64,000 bases of DNA. Origin: Ophthalmolycus amberensis (lineage: Eukaryota > Chordata > Actinopteri > Perciformes > Zoarcidae). The notes beneath the pieces were generated by a model. That model saw only the letters and a list, made by a program, of their open reading frames with translations. It was not told the DNA's origin and did not search any database. The stretch spans positions 3,529,001-3,593,000 of the forward strand of contig JAFEUB010000787.1 in assembly GCA_024529925.1 (NCBI GenBank). The letters are read 5' to 3'. A program made the translations under genes and the position numbers. Below are positions 1-11,529 of the stretch, in pieces (positions within the stretch are counted from its first letter, which is position 1; each line of letters opens with the position of its first letter).

Positions 1-2100
1 TATTAAATTTTCGAAACAACTATTAATTATTAAATCAACGATGCCTTGATTACATATCATTGTATGGAATTATTGAGAACAAATATTTTTGTAGCACCTC
101 AAATATTGTGATATTACCCATTTTTGTCCTGAACTTATGCATTAGTCATTGTGTGGAATATTTGCAAAAAACATTTTTATATCACCATAAAAATTAAAAG
201 AAATGTGCCATTTGAAGATACAAATTCAGTTCAGAGTTTTTACTTAGTAAAATATCTTAATTGACCGTCAGTCAGGTATTATTAATTTCCAGCAACCCTC
301 AAATCAAAGAATAAAGACACTTCACGCACAATTTAGGTGTATTTTACCTTTAACTCACGACATGCAGGTAGCATGTTTTATACTTAATGTGAATATAATT
401 AATTTAATCTAATTTCCATTATGCAATATGTATTCTGGCATCTTATTCTGAAAACCGGATGTTCGTCTGAACAAACAGGATGTTGTCTCACGTTAATCTT
501 TCCGGTAACTTTCAAAGTCCTTCACTCGCTCCCGATCTGCGCCGTTTGAATGAGTTTACCGTGAATTTCAGGATATAGGTGCACTAACATTTAAGTGTCT
601 GCTGAGTTGACCGCAGTCTCGCAGTCACAGGTCTGATGAAGAAGCGCTCCATTTTTTTATTCGTTTCGAAAGTTCGGGGGCATTTTTTGCCCCTCTCCTA
701 GTGATATCGGGGGCAAAATTAAATTTCTTAGGGGCAGTTTTGCCCTTTGCCCTCGTGTATTTCCGACGCTGCGCCTTGTGTAACTGAAAGTTATTGAAAC
801 TTTGTTGCAGTGTTTCAGGGCGTTTTCACACCTTCAGTTCGTTTGCTTTGTTCTGATTCAGGGAGTAATATGATACAATGTTGCAGTTGCCCCTTTGTTC
901 GGTTTGTGTTCACACTGCAACATTTAACAGCGGACTAAATATTGTAAACAAACGCCACGCGCGAGCAAACTGTTCTCTCATTGGTCCGATTTCTATGCGG
1001 CTATAAATAGGATCTGTTGCTTTTTTTTTTTCAAGGTGTGGGGGATTGGGGGTGCGTGAACCCGGTCGGGATGTAGAAGGGGGTGCGCGGCCTAAAAAGT
1101 TTGGGAACCGCTGTTCTCGAACATCCCTACAATACATTTGTATTTTCAGCAGACTAATGTTGAAAACTGCTAACCACATTCTGGAAAATGGTTCCTACAA
1201 CAGCTTCAGGGACAGAAATGACACATTAGGAAATCTCAAGTGCCCCCCGAGCTGTATTTTCAGCTAATGACAGAAAAACAGCCAGACACCAAACATATGG
1301 CGGCAGCAAAAATTTGACCAATCAAAACACGGCTATCCAGACATGCTTTCTGTTGAATAATGAACTAACTGGGCATCGAAACAGATGGCACAGAGATGCT
1401 TGTTAGAGACAGAAAATAAAAAAATCATTAAATATTTAAAGACCAACTTTCCCTGATGAACAGAGGTATGGTTGGAACAGGTGAGGGGAGGAAGACCTGT
1501 GAAGGCAAACTCCCAAAATTATGAAATATTTGACAGAATCAGAAGTTTGAGTACTCTGAAGTTGTCCTCCCTCCATAACGAAACCATAGACCCATAGATA
1601 CACACATTCCATGACATTATTGAATAATTTACTTCAAATACTTTTAGAAAATGCATGATGTGCACCTGTTTACGGTTGTGTTTTTCTTGATGTGCACATT
1701 CACACACCACAACCCACCAACAGCGTCCGCTCACCGATGAAGAGTATTGTTCCTGTGCCTTTACTAAGCCAGCTCTGTACCACTAGTATCCATTCTTCAA
1801 AGAAGTTTCTCCTAGAATGCCTCTATTTTATGTCTTTCTCAAAAGCTGAATCAATACGGGAATGTATTGTCAATAGTGTCAGAAAAATCCCAAATCATTA
1901 ATTTGTCCAATACGGCTCTCATGAAGTCCTTTCTGAAGTCCTGTGTGGCGGAGGTGATAACTTATTAATGATTTAGTTAAAGACAGTGGCTTGGACAACC
2001 TTTTGATTTACTGCTCCGTGTGAACCATTGTTATCTTGTTCGTATTGGCAGTGAATACTTGTACCACAAACCTTTTTTTTTAACTCATCTTATTTACAGT
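1..2100. other. Left edge: no exon seen; probable intron of pggt1b with repeat fragments
   Basis: No coding exon is convincing here. Since pggt1b exon 2 ends at 2135 on the minus strand, this stretch should be its intron 2, with exon 3 beyond the window. About 640-770 contains odd runs rich in GGGGCA and TTGCCCC. About 1016-1110 has a phrase ending in AAAGTTTGGGAACCGCTG that resembles the end of common fish transposon fragments. About 820-2115 is bounded by similar inverted ends (see the separate entry). Nothing else is identifiable. Confidence 0.5.
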
Positions 2101-2115
2101 CCGGTGTGAACACGT
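820..2115. mobile_element. Possible DNA-transposon/MITE-like insertion with imperfect inverted ends
   Basis: The left end reads GCGTTTTCACACC at about 820-832. The right end, about 2102-2114, reads CGGTGTGAACACG, whose complement is CGTGTTCACACCG. The shared core is TTCACACC in inverted orientation. Both ends have phrases about the 'gtttgctttg' and 'gtgtgaac' theme typical of fish hAT-like miniature elements. No transposase frame is visible inside, so it would be non-autonomous or composite. A target-site duplication was not found. Confidence 0.3.
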
Positions 2116-2134
2116 GAGAAGATGCGAGACTTAC

Positions 2135-2833
2135 GGTCCTCTGTGGGCAGAACCTGTAGCGAGTAGATCCACTCGATCATGGTATTCCTATCGATCACAT
2201 CCAGAGCGTCCAGCACATCGAGACCCGACAGGGCAAAAAATATGATCGTTAACCTGGAAAGAAAGCAGATAGCAATCTAATTCAAAAGCCTCACATACCA
2301 TCTACAAATAAATAGCCTAGTGGGCCAACAATCAACGTCAGCTGTTGGTTTAATTCGGTCAGCTTTTACTGGAGCTATTTTAAGTTTAGAGATGGAGAAC
2401 CTGCTCATCTTACACAACGTTACATTTTGCTTGACGTTCACTTTCAAATGAGCTTTATTCTTACGAGAATAACCAAACGTTTTCTAATTCGCTTCACAGG
2501 GTGTCGTGCAGTTAGTTTCCTGTTTTACTGACGTTACAGCCCATCTGTCATAACTTCACTGCCATTGCTGATGTCAGCGAGCCCGCTAAGCTAACTGGCA
2601 CTAGCCTACATTCAAAACCTTGAACCACAGCTAGCTTGAATGCTAGTCAAGTTCTTCAGCAAAACACATGAACTAAAGCGACGTTTTTCACTCCAGTAAA
2701 TGTACCTGGTTGTCTCCAGCGAGGCGTATCTCTCAGGTAACACCTGAAGTGTTCTCTGGAAGAATCGTACATGTCTATCTCTTAAAAAGTCTATTTGCTC
2801 AAATTCTTCAAACTGGCTTTCCTCTTCCGCCAT
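2135..2833 (-). CDS. pggt1b: Geranylgeranyltransferase type I beta subunit, first two exons (partial)
   Basis: This is the beta subunit of protein geranylgeranyltransferase I, which with FNTA attaches C20 prenyl groups to CaaL proteins such as Rho and Rap GTPases in the cytosol. Exon 1 is 2706-2833 (ATG at 2833) and contains FLRDRHVRFFQRTLQVLPER. Exon 2 is 2135-2253 and contains FFALSGLDVLDALDVIDRN and IEWIYSLQVLPTEDR. Both match the N-terminus of the vertebrate protein as I recall it. Splice sites are canonical: donor GTACAT after exon 1, acceptor TTTCCAG before exon 2, donor GTAAGT after exon 2. About 82 of the usual roughly 375 residues are present. The zinc and prenyl-binding alpha-alpha barrel lies off the left edge. 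An in-frame Met further upstream, in the frame of positions up to 2953, is ignored because the family starts just before the FLRDRH block. The gene is tail-to-head with ccdc112, whose stop is about 450 bases upstream. Confidence 0.93.
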
Positions 2834-3087
2834 CTTTGCATCCGCACCTATGAGGAATCTTTTCCGGTACGTTTGTTTTTCAGAATAAAAGCTTATACTA
2901 CAAAGCAATGTACAGAAAGGGCAGTTCAGAAGTTGTATCTCTATTGAAGACACAACAAGTACACATTATAAAGATTGACTGTTTGGAGATTATTTTTGCA
3001 AAATAATAACATTGTTACCAGTGAACCATTTCAATAGAGGAAAAATAGAACACCAGAGATGAGACATTGTGAAGTTTAAGAAAAGAT

Positions 3088-3093
3088 TTTATT
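3088..3093 (-). terminator. Likely polyadenylation signal of ccdc112 (AATAAA, minus strand)
   Basis: TTTATT on the plus strand is AATAAA on the minus strand, about 190 bases past the ccdc112 stop. Cleavage some 15-25 bases on would put the transcript end near 3070, only about 240 bases before the pggt1b ATG. No closer AATAAA is seen. Confidence 0.6.
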
Positions 3094-3281
3094 TAAAATA
3101 CCAGTTTTGTCAAATGTAAGTTAATATAATTCATAGCAGCACATAGTAGATTCAAACAAAGGCACAATCTGGTTTTGTGGTCTCATTGCGTACATTTTCA
3201 TTTGATCACATTTCTATAAAAACAGAAAACAGAATTCTCAATGCATTTTAGGACTGCTTGGTTGACTTTCATTGTTGCTCA

Positions 3282-6200
3282 TCACAGGTCTTGTCTCCAA
3301 GTTGGAACAGCTCTGCAACAAAATGACAGAACATTTGAGTGATTTAACAATCACCTATTATTACCCAAAACATCATACAAAAGTTGGGGCAATCAGACCT
3401 GTGAAACATCTGCAGCACAGGCCCTCCTCCTGAAGATCCAATGTGTTTCATTCGCTCCTCCCATCCCTTAGTGGGACGGGTGAGCCTGGAGGGGTCTCTG
3501 CTGATGTGACCATCCACCTGAATGGTGAACAAACATTAACCCTTACCGAAATCCACAACTCTGTTTATTTAAGCTTTTAAATTGTTTGTGACTTGTTCAC
3601 TGCATAACGCTTACCTTCTCCTTCAACTTAGCAGTGATCCTCCTCTGTCTCTCCTCTTCTTCTTTTACCCTCAGCTGTTTCTCCTGAAGCTTTGCCTCCA
3701 CCTTGTGAAGATCCTGCAGAAAGGCACGTTTTGTATTTTACACCATGCAGTTATCTTCTAACACTAGCCTTGGTATTTATTCCCACATTTGAAAAACTGG
3801 AAAAATAGCTTTCATCTCTTAAATACTTTACAACCTCACAAAACAAGACCTGTGCTCCAGTGAGAAAGTCTGGCCCTTCGAAGTGGTGACACCAAGTAAA
3901 AACAGACAAACGACTGGTGCTTCTTGGTGTCTCTGTAATTCTCAGACTTCATACCCTTTCATTAAAGCGTTTGATGACCTTTGCTGCCTCCCTTCTTCTC
4001 TCTTCCATCTCCCTCTGCTCCTCCTCTTTCCCCCTCCTCTCCTTTTCTTCCTCCTCCTCTCTCCTCAGTCGTAGCTGCTCCTCAACTGTCAGCTTCACTT
4101 CCAGCTGCCGGCGCCGCTCTTCCTGAAAAATAGAACATTTTTTGATAAAGCTAAAAAGGGCACCAAGCATATTTATATCAATGTATGTATGTGTATCGTT
4201 TTTCAATGCTAAATTAATTCAGAGACGCACAGATAAGTACATATAAAATACATAATCACTATCTTTGATGAACCACAACCACAGTAAAATTACTTTTCAC
4301 ACACACACACACACACACAAAGCACCATTGCCCGCCTCCTTTTTTGTATCTCCTCAGCCAGCCTCTGCTCCTCCTCCTGTTCCTTATTCCTTCTCTTCTC
4401 TTCCTTCCACTCCTCCAGTCGTCGCACTGCCTCCCTCCTCTCCTCCTCAGTCCTTGAACAGAAGAGGATGAAACACAATGAAACAGATGTGACACCAAAG
4501 TGACAAAAAAAAAGTGCAAATAAAGTCCCCAATTTCACTTTTGTTAAAAGTGGCCATTGAAACACTTTGGGTGCTCATCAGGTCTGGTGGGATCGTTTGA
4601 CTTTGGGGGTGCATTTCACAGCTTCAGCCAGGAAATCAAAGTCTGCTCCACCTCATCTTTAAGTTTTTGTTTTTTTATTCTATTCTGCTCCACTTCTGAC
4701 TCACCTGTGTTGGTGGGCCTGGCTCTTGGCATCCTTCTCCCTCCTTCCTGCCTCCTCCTTCTCCTCCTGACTCTGTATTCGGGTCTGGCGTTCCCGATGC
4801 TTGCTGGCTTTCCACCGCTGAATAGCCTGGGTATGGTACGAAGACAAGTACAACATATTTAAAAAGACTCTTTCTCTGAGCTCCGGCTTTATACAGAATA
4901 AAGTCACTTCTAATTTAAGTTAATGGAATACAAGTGTACAAGCACTGTAGCCATACTATCAAACCAATCAATTACAGCAAAGGTTGTACTTTACTGTACA
5001 CACAACCTGGTGGAGGAAACAACAGAATTTTAAAGATGTTAAAATGTTATCCCAAAAAATGAATGACTGATGAACAGAAATAAACAAGAGACAGTAACTC
5101 AACAAATGGATAAAATAATGTTGAAAACTGATTGTGGCTAAACGGCGATTCAAATTTATTATTATTTTTTATTCATGTAGAGAACACCTAACAGAACTTT
5201 ATCACAAAACTACATTTATTTTGTAGAATGACAAAAAAAAAGCACTCCAAGAGGCATTGGTAGTTAAGTCTGGGCCGAGACAGTCACTGGACACTGGGGG
5301 AAAAAGTGAATTCATTTCCAGCCCTGTTGTACCTCTCTCTTTTTGTCCTGCAGGTAGATCAGCTCCTGACGCCAGTCCTCATGTTGATCTATCTCCTCCA
5401 GTGTTTTACCAGGCAAGTACAGCTTGGCCTCTTTCCTGTAGGCTGCTTGCCCACTGTGCTTTGTCCAAACCTGTAAATCAAAGAGATTAGAGCTGGACAG
5501 ACGGGGACCTTGAGGTGATCAACCTTTGGCTTAGCATCCGCTGCAGCAAAACATTGAACACTGTTGTGGTGTTAAGTGTCTGCAATGATCCTGAACTAGG
5601 AAGGTGGCAGAGGAAAGGAGACTTTTCATTAACTTATTGCAAGTTATCAAGACAGAAAAACAGTAATGTCTTACTTTTAGGAAGGCTTGGTGGTCATATT
5701 GGTCCCAGCCACCACACGCGCCTCCTGTCTTCAGCAGGAAAGACTCCAGTGCTCGGACCTCTGCAGGGAGGTCTCTGTCTGGGGGTTTGGTCTAGTAGGA
5801 AGAAAATCATGAATGAAATGCTGAATAAGTCAGAATTATGGATGCATTTAAAAAAAAAAGAGAGACTTAGAATGTAATAAACATTATCTGTGAACTTGTA
5901 ACAAACCGTTTAATGATTTCAAAACATGTTCTCCGTCTCAAGAGCTGAAGATATTTCCATCACATCCTTTAGATTCAACACTCAAACACAAACTTGACTG
6001 TCCCTCTTCTTTTCATTGCATGAATGATGGCAACAGAGGAAACACAGGAAAAGGAAGATGAGAGGCCGACCTTCACGGTGGGAGCTGTGTGTGGTTTGGG
6101 GTCTGATTTGACAGAAACGTTCAAGTTTTCAATCTTCTTCTCATAAGCAGCAATCTCCTGTCTGCATGTCCTCTCCTCCTTCAGAAGGTCCTCGAAGCTG

Positions 6201-8072
6201 AGAGGAGCCGAGAAACACAGAAGACAATTATTCATTTGCCTGCCTAATTGGGTGTACATAACCTTGTACTTTTTGAATAGTTTAAACCTGGTGTGTTTTA
6301 TTTATCTATATATTTATATATTTAATTCATGGGATTAAATGTGTATTGGATTGCATTATATGAAATAGTGTGAGTTTTCTAATATTAATGTATAATGTAA
6401 TAATTATGTATGTAACTGAACATTAAGTTAAAAGTGGTATTTCCTAATAAAGGAAGTTACATTATATTGCGGTTTCTACTTTTCTGGTTATTGAGTCAAA
6501 ATAGGTGTGAAGTTGTTTAGTGCATCCTGTTACCATGACCGCTGTTCCTCTTTTAGGGAGTTAATTGAGATTTCCACCTCTGACATTATTTCCTTCAGTC
6601 TTTCAATCACTGAAAACGTAAGTAGAAAAGCAGAAACATTAATACAGATCAGCTTTTCATTGTACATGATTATGAGACTACAATCCCCATGCTTTTACTG
6701 AGCAGTGCACTACTTTACGATGGCATCTTTCATACGGATGGAGCAGAATGGCACAAATATTAAAGATTGTTTATAGGGCACTATAAAACAAACACTGCTG
6801 GGTATTAAACTTACACTCATGAGTTGGCTTCACATCTACTAGCTGTCGCTGAAACTTCCTCACACCATTATGAATCTTCACTAGCTGCCTTTGAAGATTC
6901 ATTTCTAAGGAAAAAGAAATGCAAAGAACGTGAATAGCAGTTTTTATCAAAGTGGTAAAGTGTCGAGGGTGGATGTCTCCGTTGACATTGGTTTACTGCT
7001 CTGACTCGACTTCCAGGAAGTAGGCAGAGAAAAGGACATGGATATACATCTTCACAATGGAGTATTTTATACCACATGGTGTTAAGGCTGTCTCAGAAGT
7101 ATATGCACCATGACACATTAGACAATCTGAGGGGGAATGTTAGGATACTGTAATGCAAAGAAAGACCCACTCTCAGCATTTCTTTCTTCTTCCAGCACTT
7201 TTTCGTACTCTTCCAGTTCTCCAGTCACATCTGTCCAGCCGTTCTTTCTGCACTGAACACTCAACGTCCGCTCTTTCTCCAACTTTTCAATCCTGAGAGG
7301 TGAGAGTACATTACATCATTGACCAGTGACGACGCATCAATAGTAAGGTTTAAACTCTTCACAGAGTACCTGATGTCAAAGTCCCCACGTGATTTGACGT
7401 GTTACAGTGGTTTAGCGATTGGTTATAGAAATACGGCACACATGCTTTTTTTATTTACAGTGGTGACTCAGCAACACCAAATCAGTTCTTGCTATTGTCG
7501 AGTTTGTATGAAAGTGTTATTTATTTAATTTCCATACAAAACATGTGTGAGAAGTATTTCAGGGAAACACACACCATGCGCTGTTACACGATCCAATACA
7601 TGATCCCTGCAGTAAATGCCATTTTGAAGCTTATACATGAGGCACATTTTGTTTGTTGAGACCAGAGATGTATCTGATATTGAGGCTGTAGTCTGTGGTA
7701 ATGTTGGATTTCATTTGTTGTTGGTCTCTCTCATCAATTTGTCCACCAATGGATCTGTACAGTGGAAGTTAAACAAACACTGAGCAGCTTCACTCACTGC
7801 CTCCGGTTTTTCTCGGCTTCCCTGAGAAAGTGAGCAGCTCTCTGCGTGACGAGCCTCTGATCCACGCTGTCACTGCCGACAGGAGGAGATGAGCACAGCT
7901 GCTGGACACTGATGGAGTCTCCCTCTCCCTGCTCACGTTCATTCAGGGAAAGCAAGACACAACAGCTGATCGCAGTGCACTGCATAGCAGCGACTGCAGG
8001 TGTAAATTCAATACATTCTGGATCAACGTAGCGTCCGATAATGGAAGCTCGTACATCAGGGCACCGCACCAT
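3282..8072 (-). CDS. ccdc112: Coiled-coil domain-containing protein 112
   Basis: CCDC112 is a coiled-coil protein linked to centriolar satellites and cilia. Its biochemical role is poorly defined. I assemble 13 exons: 7798-8072, 7172-7292, 6815-6904, 6534-6609, 6071-6197, 5675-5791, 5333-5470, 4705-4826, 4326-4452, 3955-4122, 3615-3713, 3399-3517 and 3282-3312. All have GT-AG borders and all phases agree except at exon 2. Diagnostic stretches include LVKIHNGVRKFQRQL, KTGGACGGWDQYDHQAFLK, LYLPGKTLEEIDQHEDW, a long Glu/Arg-rich coiled coil (exons 8-11), SRDPSRLTRPTKGWEER and the terminal HRAVPTWRQDL. These follow the human protein block by block. The protein would have about 536 residues. The start at 8072 is uncertain because the N-terminus is poorly conserved; a second Met lies near 7988. 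Exon 2 reads 121 bases, but the flanking phases require 122, so there is a one-base deficit around the T run near 7200. The gene sits next to pggt1b as in human. Confidence 0.88.
4300..4319. repeat. (CA)n microsatellite beside a ccdc112 splice donor
   Basis: This is a pure dinucleotide run of about 10 units. On the transcribed minus strand it is a (TG)n tract starting only a few bases after the exon 9 donor (GTGCTT at 4325). Confidence 0.95.
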
Positions 8073-8415
8073 GAGGAGCGTGCAACAAAGTCACACACAA
8101 TGCTAGTTTTACTACCAGGGGCAAAATACCACACAAACAGTACACAGTAAAGACACGACAAGCTCACGTCAGACTACGTTAGACAGATCTCCTGTAGCTA
8201 GCTAACGTAAGCTAGCATTGGTTAACATTACGCCACATCTCCTGCTGTCCTTGAACACGTCAAACATCTGAGATGAGTGAAATGTTGTCGACTACATGTC
8301 AATTTGAGACCAAATGCATTGGATATCTCTGTGATAGCTACCGAGCAATGTTGATCAGCGCATCGTGTGGTTGCTAGGGCGGCCATGTTTAAGTGAATCT
8401 GTAAACAAAACAAAC
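8073..8415 (-). promoter_or_regulatory. ccdc112 5' UTR/promoter region
   Basis: This is the sequence immediately upstream of the proposed ccdc112 start. It contains no further coding exon that I can support. No TATA box stands out and the transcription start cannot be placed. It borders repeat-like sequence from about 8520. Confidence 0.35.
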
Positions 8416-8522
8416 ATTATTAAAAACGTGCTCCTGTAGTTACTGGCTCCTACCAGCAGAGGGCGCTGCTCATCATGAATCCGTTGGACGTGAAAGACTG
8501 GACTGGACTTGAATATAGCTGG

Positions 8523-9060
8523 TGCTGTTTAGTTCAGTTTAGTTCAGTTTAGTTTAGTTTATTTATTTTGCACAGTTCAAATAATAAAATAAGAATAAAC
8601 TAACACAATTAGATAAATGAATAGCACGGTGCAGGAAGAGGCAAAAAGCCAACTGGGTTTATTTGAAGCCTTCACCTAACGTTATATAATATTACAATTT
8701 AAAAAAATTACAGAGAACATAAAGTGAATATGGATAAGACATAACTACGTAAAATATTATTGGCAAGATGTTTTACAAGATATGAAATATAATAATATCA
8801 ATACATTACAAACAACAAAATTAAATTAAATAAAAATAATAGAAATTGTGTCGAGTGTGTGCGAGCATGTATGTGCGTGTGAGAGTAAGCATGGGCTTGT
8901 GTTTGTTCAGGGGATGTTGGTTTAAACACCTGCAGTAACTCCTAAACAATAGTAATGCTACAAGTCCCGAAGAGTAAAACAACTATAACTGTAACAGAAC
9001 AGCTAAAACAAGAAAGACATGAACAATAATACATAAAAAAGCAATTACAAAACAGCAATT
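8523..9060 (-). mobile_element. Probable LINE 3' end, minus orientation
   Basis: It begins with a short (GTTTAGTTCA/GTTTA)n repeat at 8527-8560. An A/T-rich stretch follows, with phrases such as GAGGCAAAAAGCCAACTGGG (8638-8657), which I recall from fish LINE 3' UTRs. No reverse-transcriptase frame is left. Direction is inferred from the simple-repeat tail at the left. Confidence 0.4.
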
Positions 9061-10320
9061 CGATTTTCTGCTGTAAAAGCTCCGATGATCAGGCTACACG
9101 ATGGGAGACAAACCTCGTGTAACCAGGAGACTGTAACCATGACGACTTGTTCTTCTATGAGAGATGGATGAATGGGTCTGGAAATACTGCAACCGATACA
9201 AATAACTGATATGTGAAAACTGTTGAGTGTAAACTCCCTCCCAGGTTACTAATCTCCTGAATTGCCTCTAAAAATACTTAGGACATGAACTCAGTGTCGT
9301 CAATGGTGGCTGAAAATCCTCTTTTGAATAGTTTACATGATGGGCTACTACAATTACTATGGTTAAAAAGAAGAAGCACTGTAACACTGTAAGACTCGTC
9401 TTGAAATGAACATGTAATGTACTTTTCGTGGTCCACGTCCTAAGGTACAGAAACATCTAACTCTGCTTCAGCGAGATGGTTAGAGTTACCTGCACGTCAC
9501 ACTCTCTCAAATAACAGCCAATGTCTTCTACCGAGGCCGCGGTTTATTCCTGTAACAGCCTTCTTATGATGGCCGACCGCTATAATTATTACGTGAGGTG
9601 GCCCCGAGTGACAATCAGAGAATAAAGAGGAGAGAGAAAGAAAGAGTGAGAGGGAGTATAAATAGAAAGCTGAACCCATTATTGAGTGCAGATATTGGGG
9701 ATGGTCTCTCCCATGGGTGCAGAGGCAGAGTTGTCATCGCAACATAAATAGCAACCGCTCTCCTAAATGAAGAGCGTTACAATTTACTGTCTTCGTCCTC
9801 GGCCAAGGGACTCACTTCATTTGATAAATGAGACAGTCAGATATGAACCTTCACATGGTTGGTATAACAAATCAAACAAAACATGCTGGTACAATGCAGG
9901 GGGTTTCCAAACAGGGATTTGGTAACACAAATGTAACTGTCAAAGAGGGGTACAGTGTAGGTCAGCTCCAGAAATAAACTGAGGGAAACACTTTGACTTC
10001 CTTCTTGTTTTTCTTGATAACATCTTGTGAGAAAGAGTGTCAAAGTGAAACAAATTAAAACTCAGTTTGACTAAAATAGGCTATCTCATACAAAGAACCC
10101 TTGTATGAAACTATTTTGCTCTGTGAAAGAGACATTTTTTATTGTTGCATACTGTCCTGCATGGGAATATATATGTTTTATTGCCTCGATATGATACATA
10201 AATATTTATAGCTTGAGTCTACTCGATTTTTACCCGACCTTTCAACTGCACACTCACTGTCTTCCTTAGTGGTTTTTTTCAGTTGTCATGGATGACCTGA
10301 TTTAACAGGTGGTTGTAAGA
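9061..10320. other. Intergenic, no gene recognised
   Basis: Short open frames on both strands are all under about 70 codons and have no family resemblance. Nothing structured is seen apart from A/T-rich stretches. Confidence 0.5.
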
Positions 10321-10321
10321 C

Positions 10322-10725
10322 AGTGTGGTGGAAGAAGTACTCGGCTCTCTTACTCAAATCAAAATACCACAGTGTGGAAAGTAAAGACCTGCATCCAAAC
10401 TTTTACTTCAGTAAAAGCAGATTAAAATCTACTTAACGTATCCAAAGTAGCATCGTCATTATACTGAATGACCAATTTTAGAATAATATCTATTATATTA
10501 TTGGATTATTTTCTGCTTTTATGTAATGACATTAATGTTGTTTTACTTCTGTACTGTTGGGTCGCTTAATATATAATAATACATCATTATCTAGTTGTTG
10601 ATTATGTATTAATAATAAGAATCTATGATGCAACTAAAGCTTTCAAAGACGTGAAGCAATGTAGAACTATGAAGTGGCAAAAAATAGAAATGCTCAAGTA
10701 AAGTACAAGTACCTCAAAATTGTTG
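10322..10725. repeat. Interspersed 'AGTGGTGGAAGAAGTACT...' repeat
   Basis: It opens with GTGTGGTGGAAGAAGTACTC, carries TTTTACTTCAGTAAAAGCAG, and ends with AAAGTACAAGTACCTCAAAA. I recognise this as a high-copy non-coding repeat widespread in percomorph fish (MITE/SINE-like). It is an old diverged copy. Confidence 0.6.
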
Positions 10726-11139
10726 TTCAACCACTGCACACAAATGTGAAGTGAGCAAACTGAATTCGCAGAAGCAGATCTCGTGATGAAGAGCTGGGAG
10801 GAACTAATGACGGGAACTTTGGATTCATATACTTTTATCATCAAACTAATAATTCATTTGGTTCTTTTTGACAATTTCTTTCACAAGAGTCAAAGTGCTT
10901 CCCCCTCACGAAGGACAACAAAAAAAGGGAAAGTGAGACAGAAAGAAAGACATGACCTTTGACCTCTTCTGAGGAGCTTAATAGACTGTTTGGAAATGTT
11001 ATGAGACCTGATCTCTGTAAACTGAGACGTCAGCTTTGCATTCATGGACGGAGGACTCTGAACTTCCCTCCTATCGCTTCATTTAATTCGGCTTATTTAT
11101 GACATCTGCCTCTCTGTTGATTGGTAGATATATGTGTGA

Positions 11140-11163
11140 GTGTGTGTGTGTGTGTGTGTGTGT
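11140..11163. repeat. (TG)n microsatellite
   Basis: Pure TG run. Confidence 0.9.
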
Positions 11164-11354
11164 TTCGTTGCAGTGGGAGATCCATAGCAGCGTCTGTTTT
11201 TCTGACACCACAGGTGAATGTGTTTACGTGTGTAAACCTTCCTGTTACTGAATGGGAGTGTTTTCAGTCAACATGCCGGTTTTAATAGGGTTAACTAGTG
11301 TACAAACACTACACACGTAAACAACGTGCATCGACAAAATTGCATACCTGCAAG

Positions 11355-11358
<4 letters not shown>

Positions 11359-11387
<29 letters not shown>
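11359..11387. repeat. (CA)n microsatellite
   Basis: Pure CA run. Confidence 0.9.
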
Positions 11388-11389
<2 letters not shown>

Positions 11390-11493
11390 ATTTGTGTGTC
11401 GAGTGCTGTAAATGCATATGGTGTTAAAAAGAAACATGATGTGCTACGTCTTGCACACGTTGGGCATGTTAGACTCAGAATACTGCAAATGCA

Positions 11494-11494
<1 letters not shown>

Positions 11495-11526
<32 letters not shown>
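11495..11526. repeat. (GT)n microsatellite
   Basis: Pure GT run of about 16 units. Confidence 0.9.
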
Positions 11527-11528
<2 letters not shown>

Positions 11529-11529
11529 A

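Noticed and set aside
3949..4565. Arg/Ser/Leu-rich plus-strand frames around 4-4.9 kb
   Set aside because: Antisense shadows of the Glu-rich ccdc112 coiled-coil exons.
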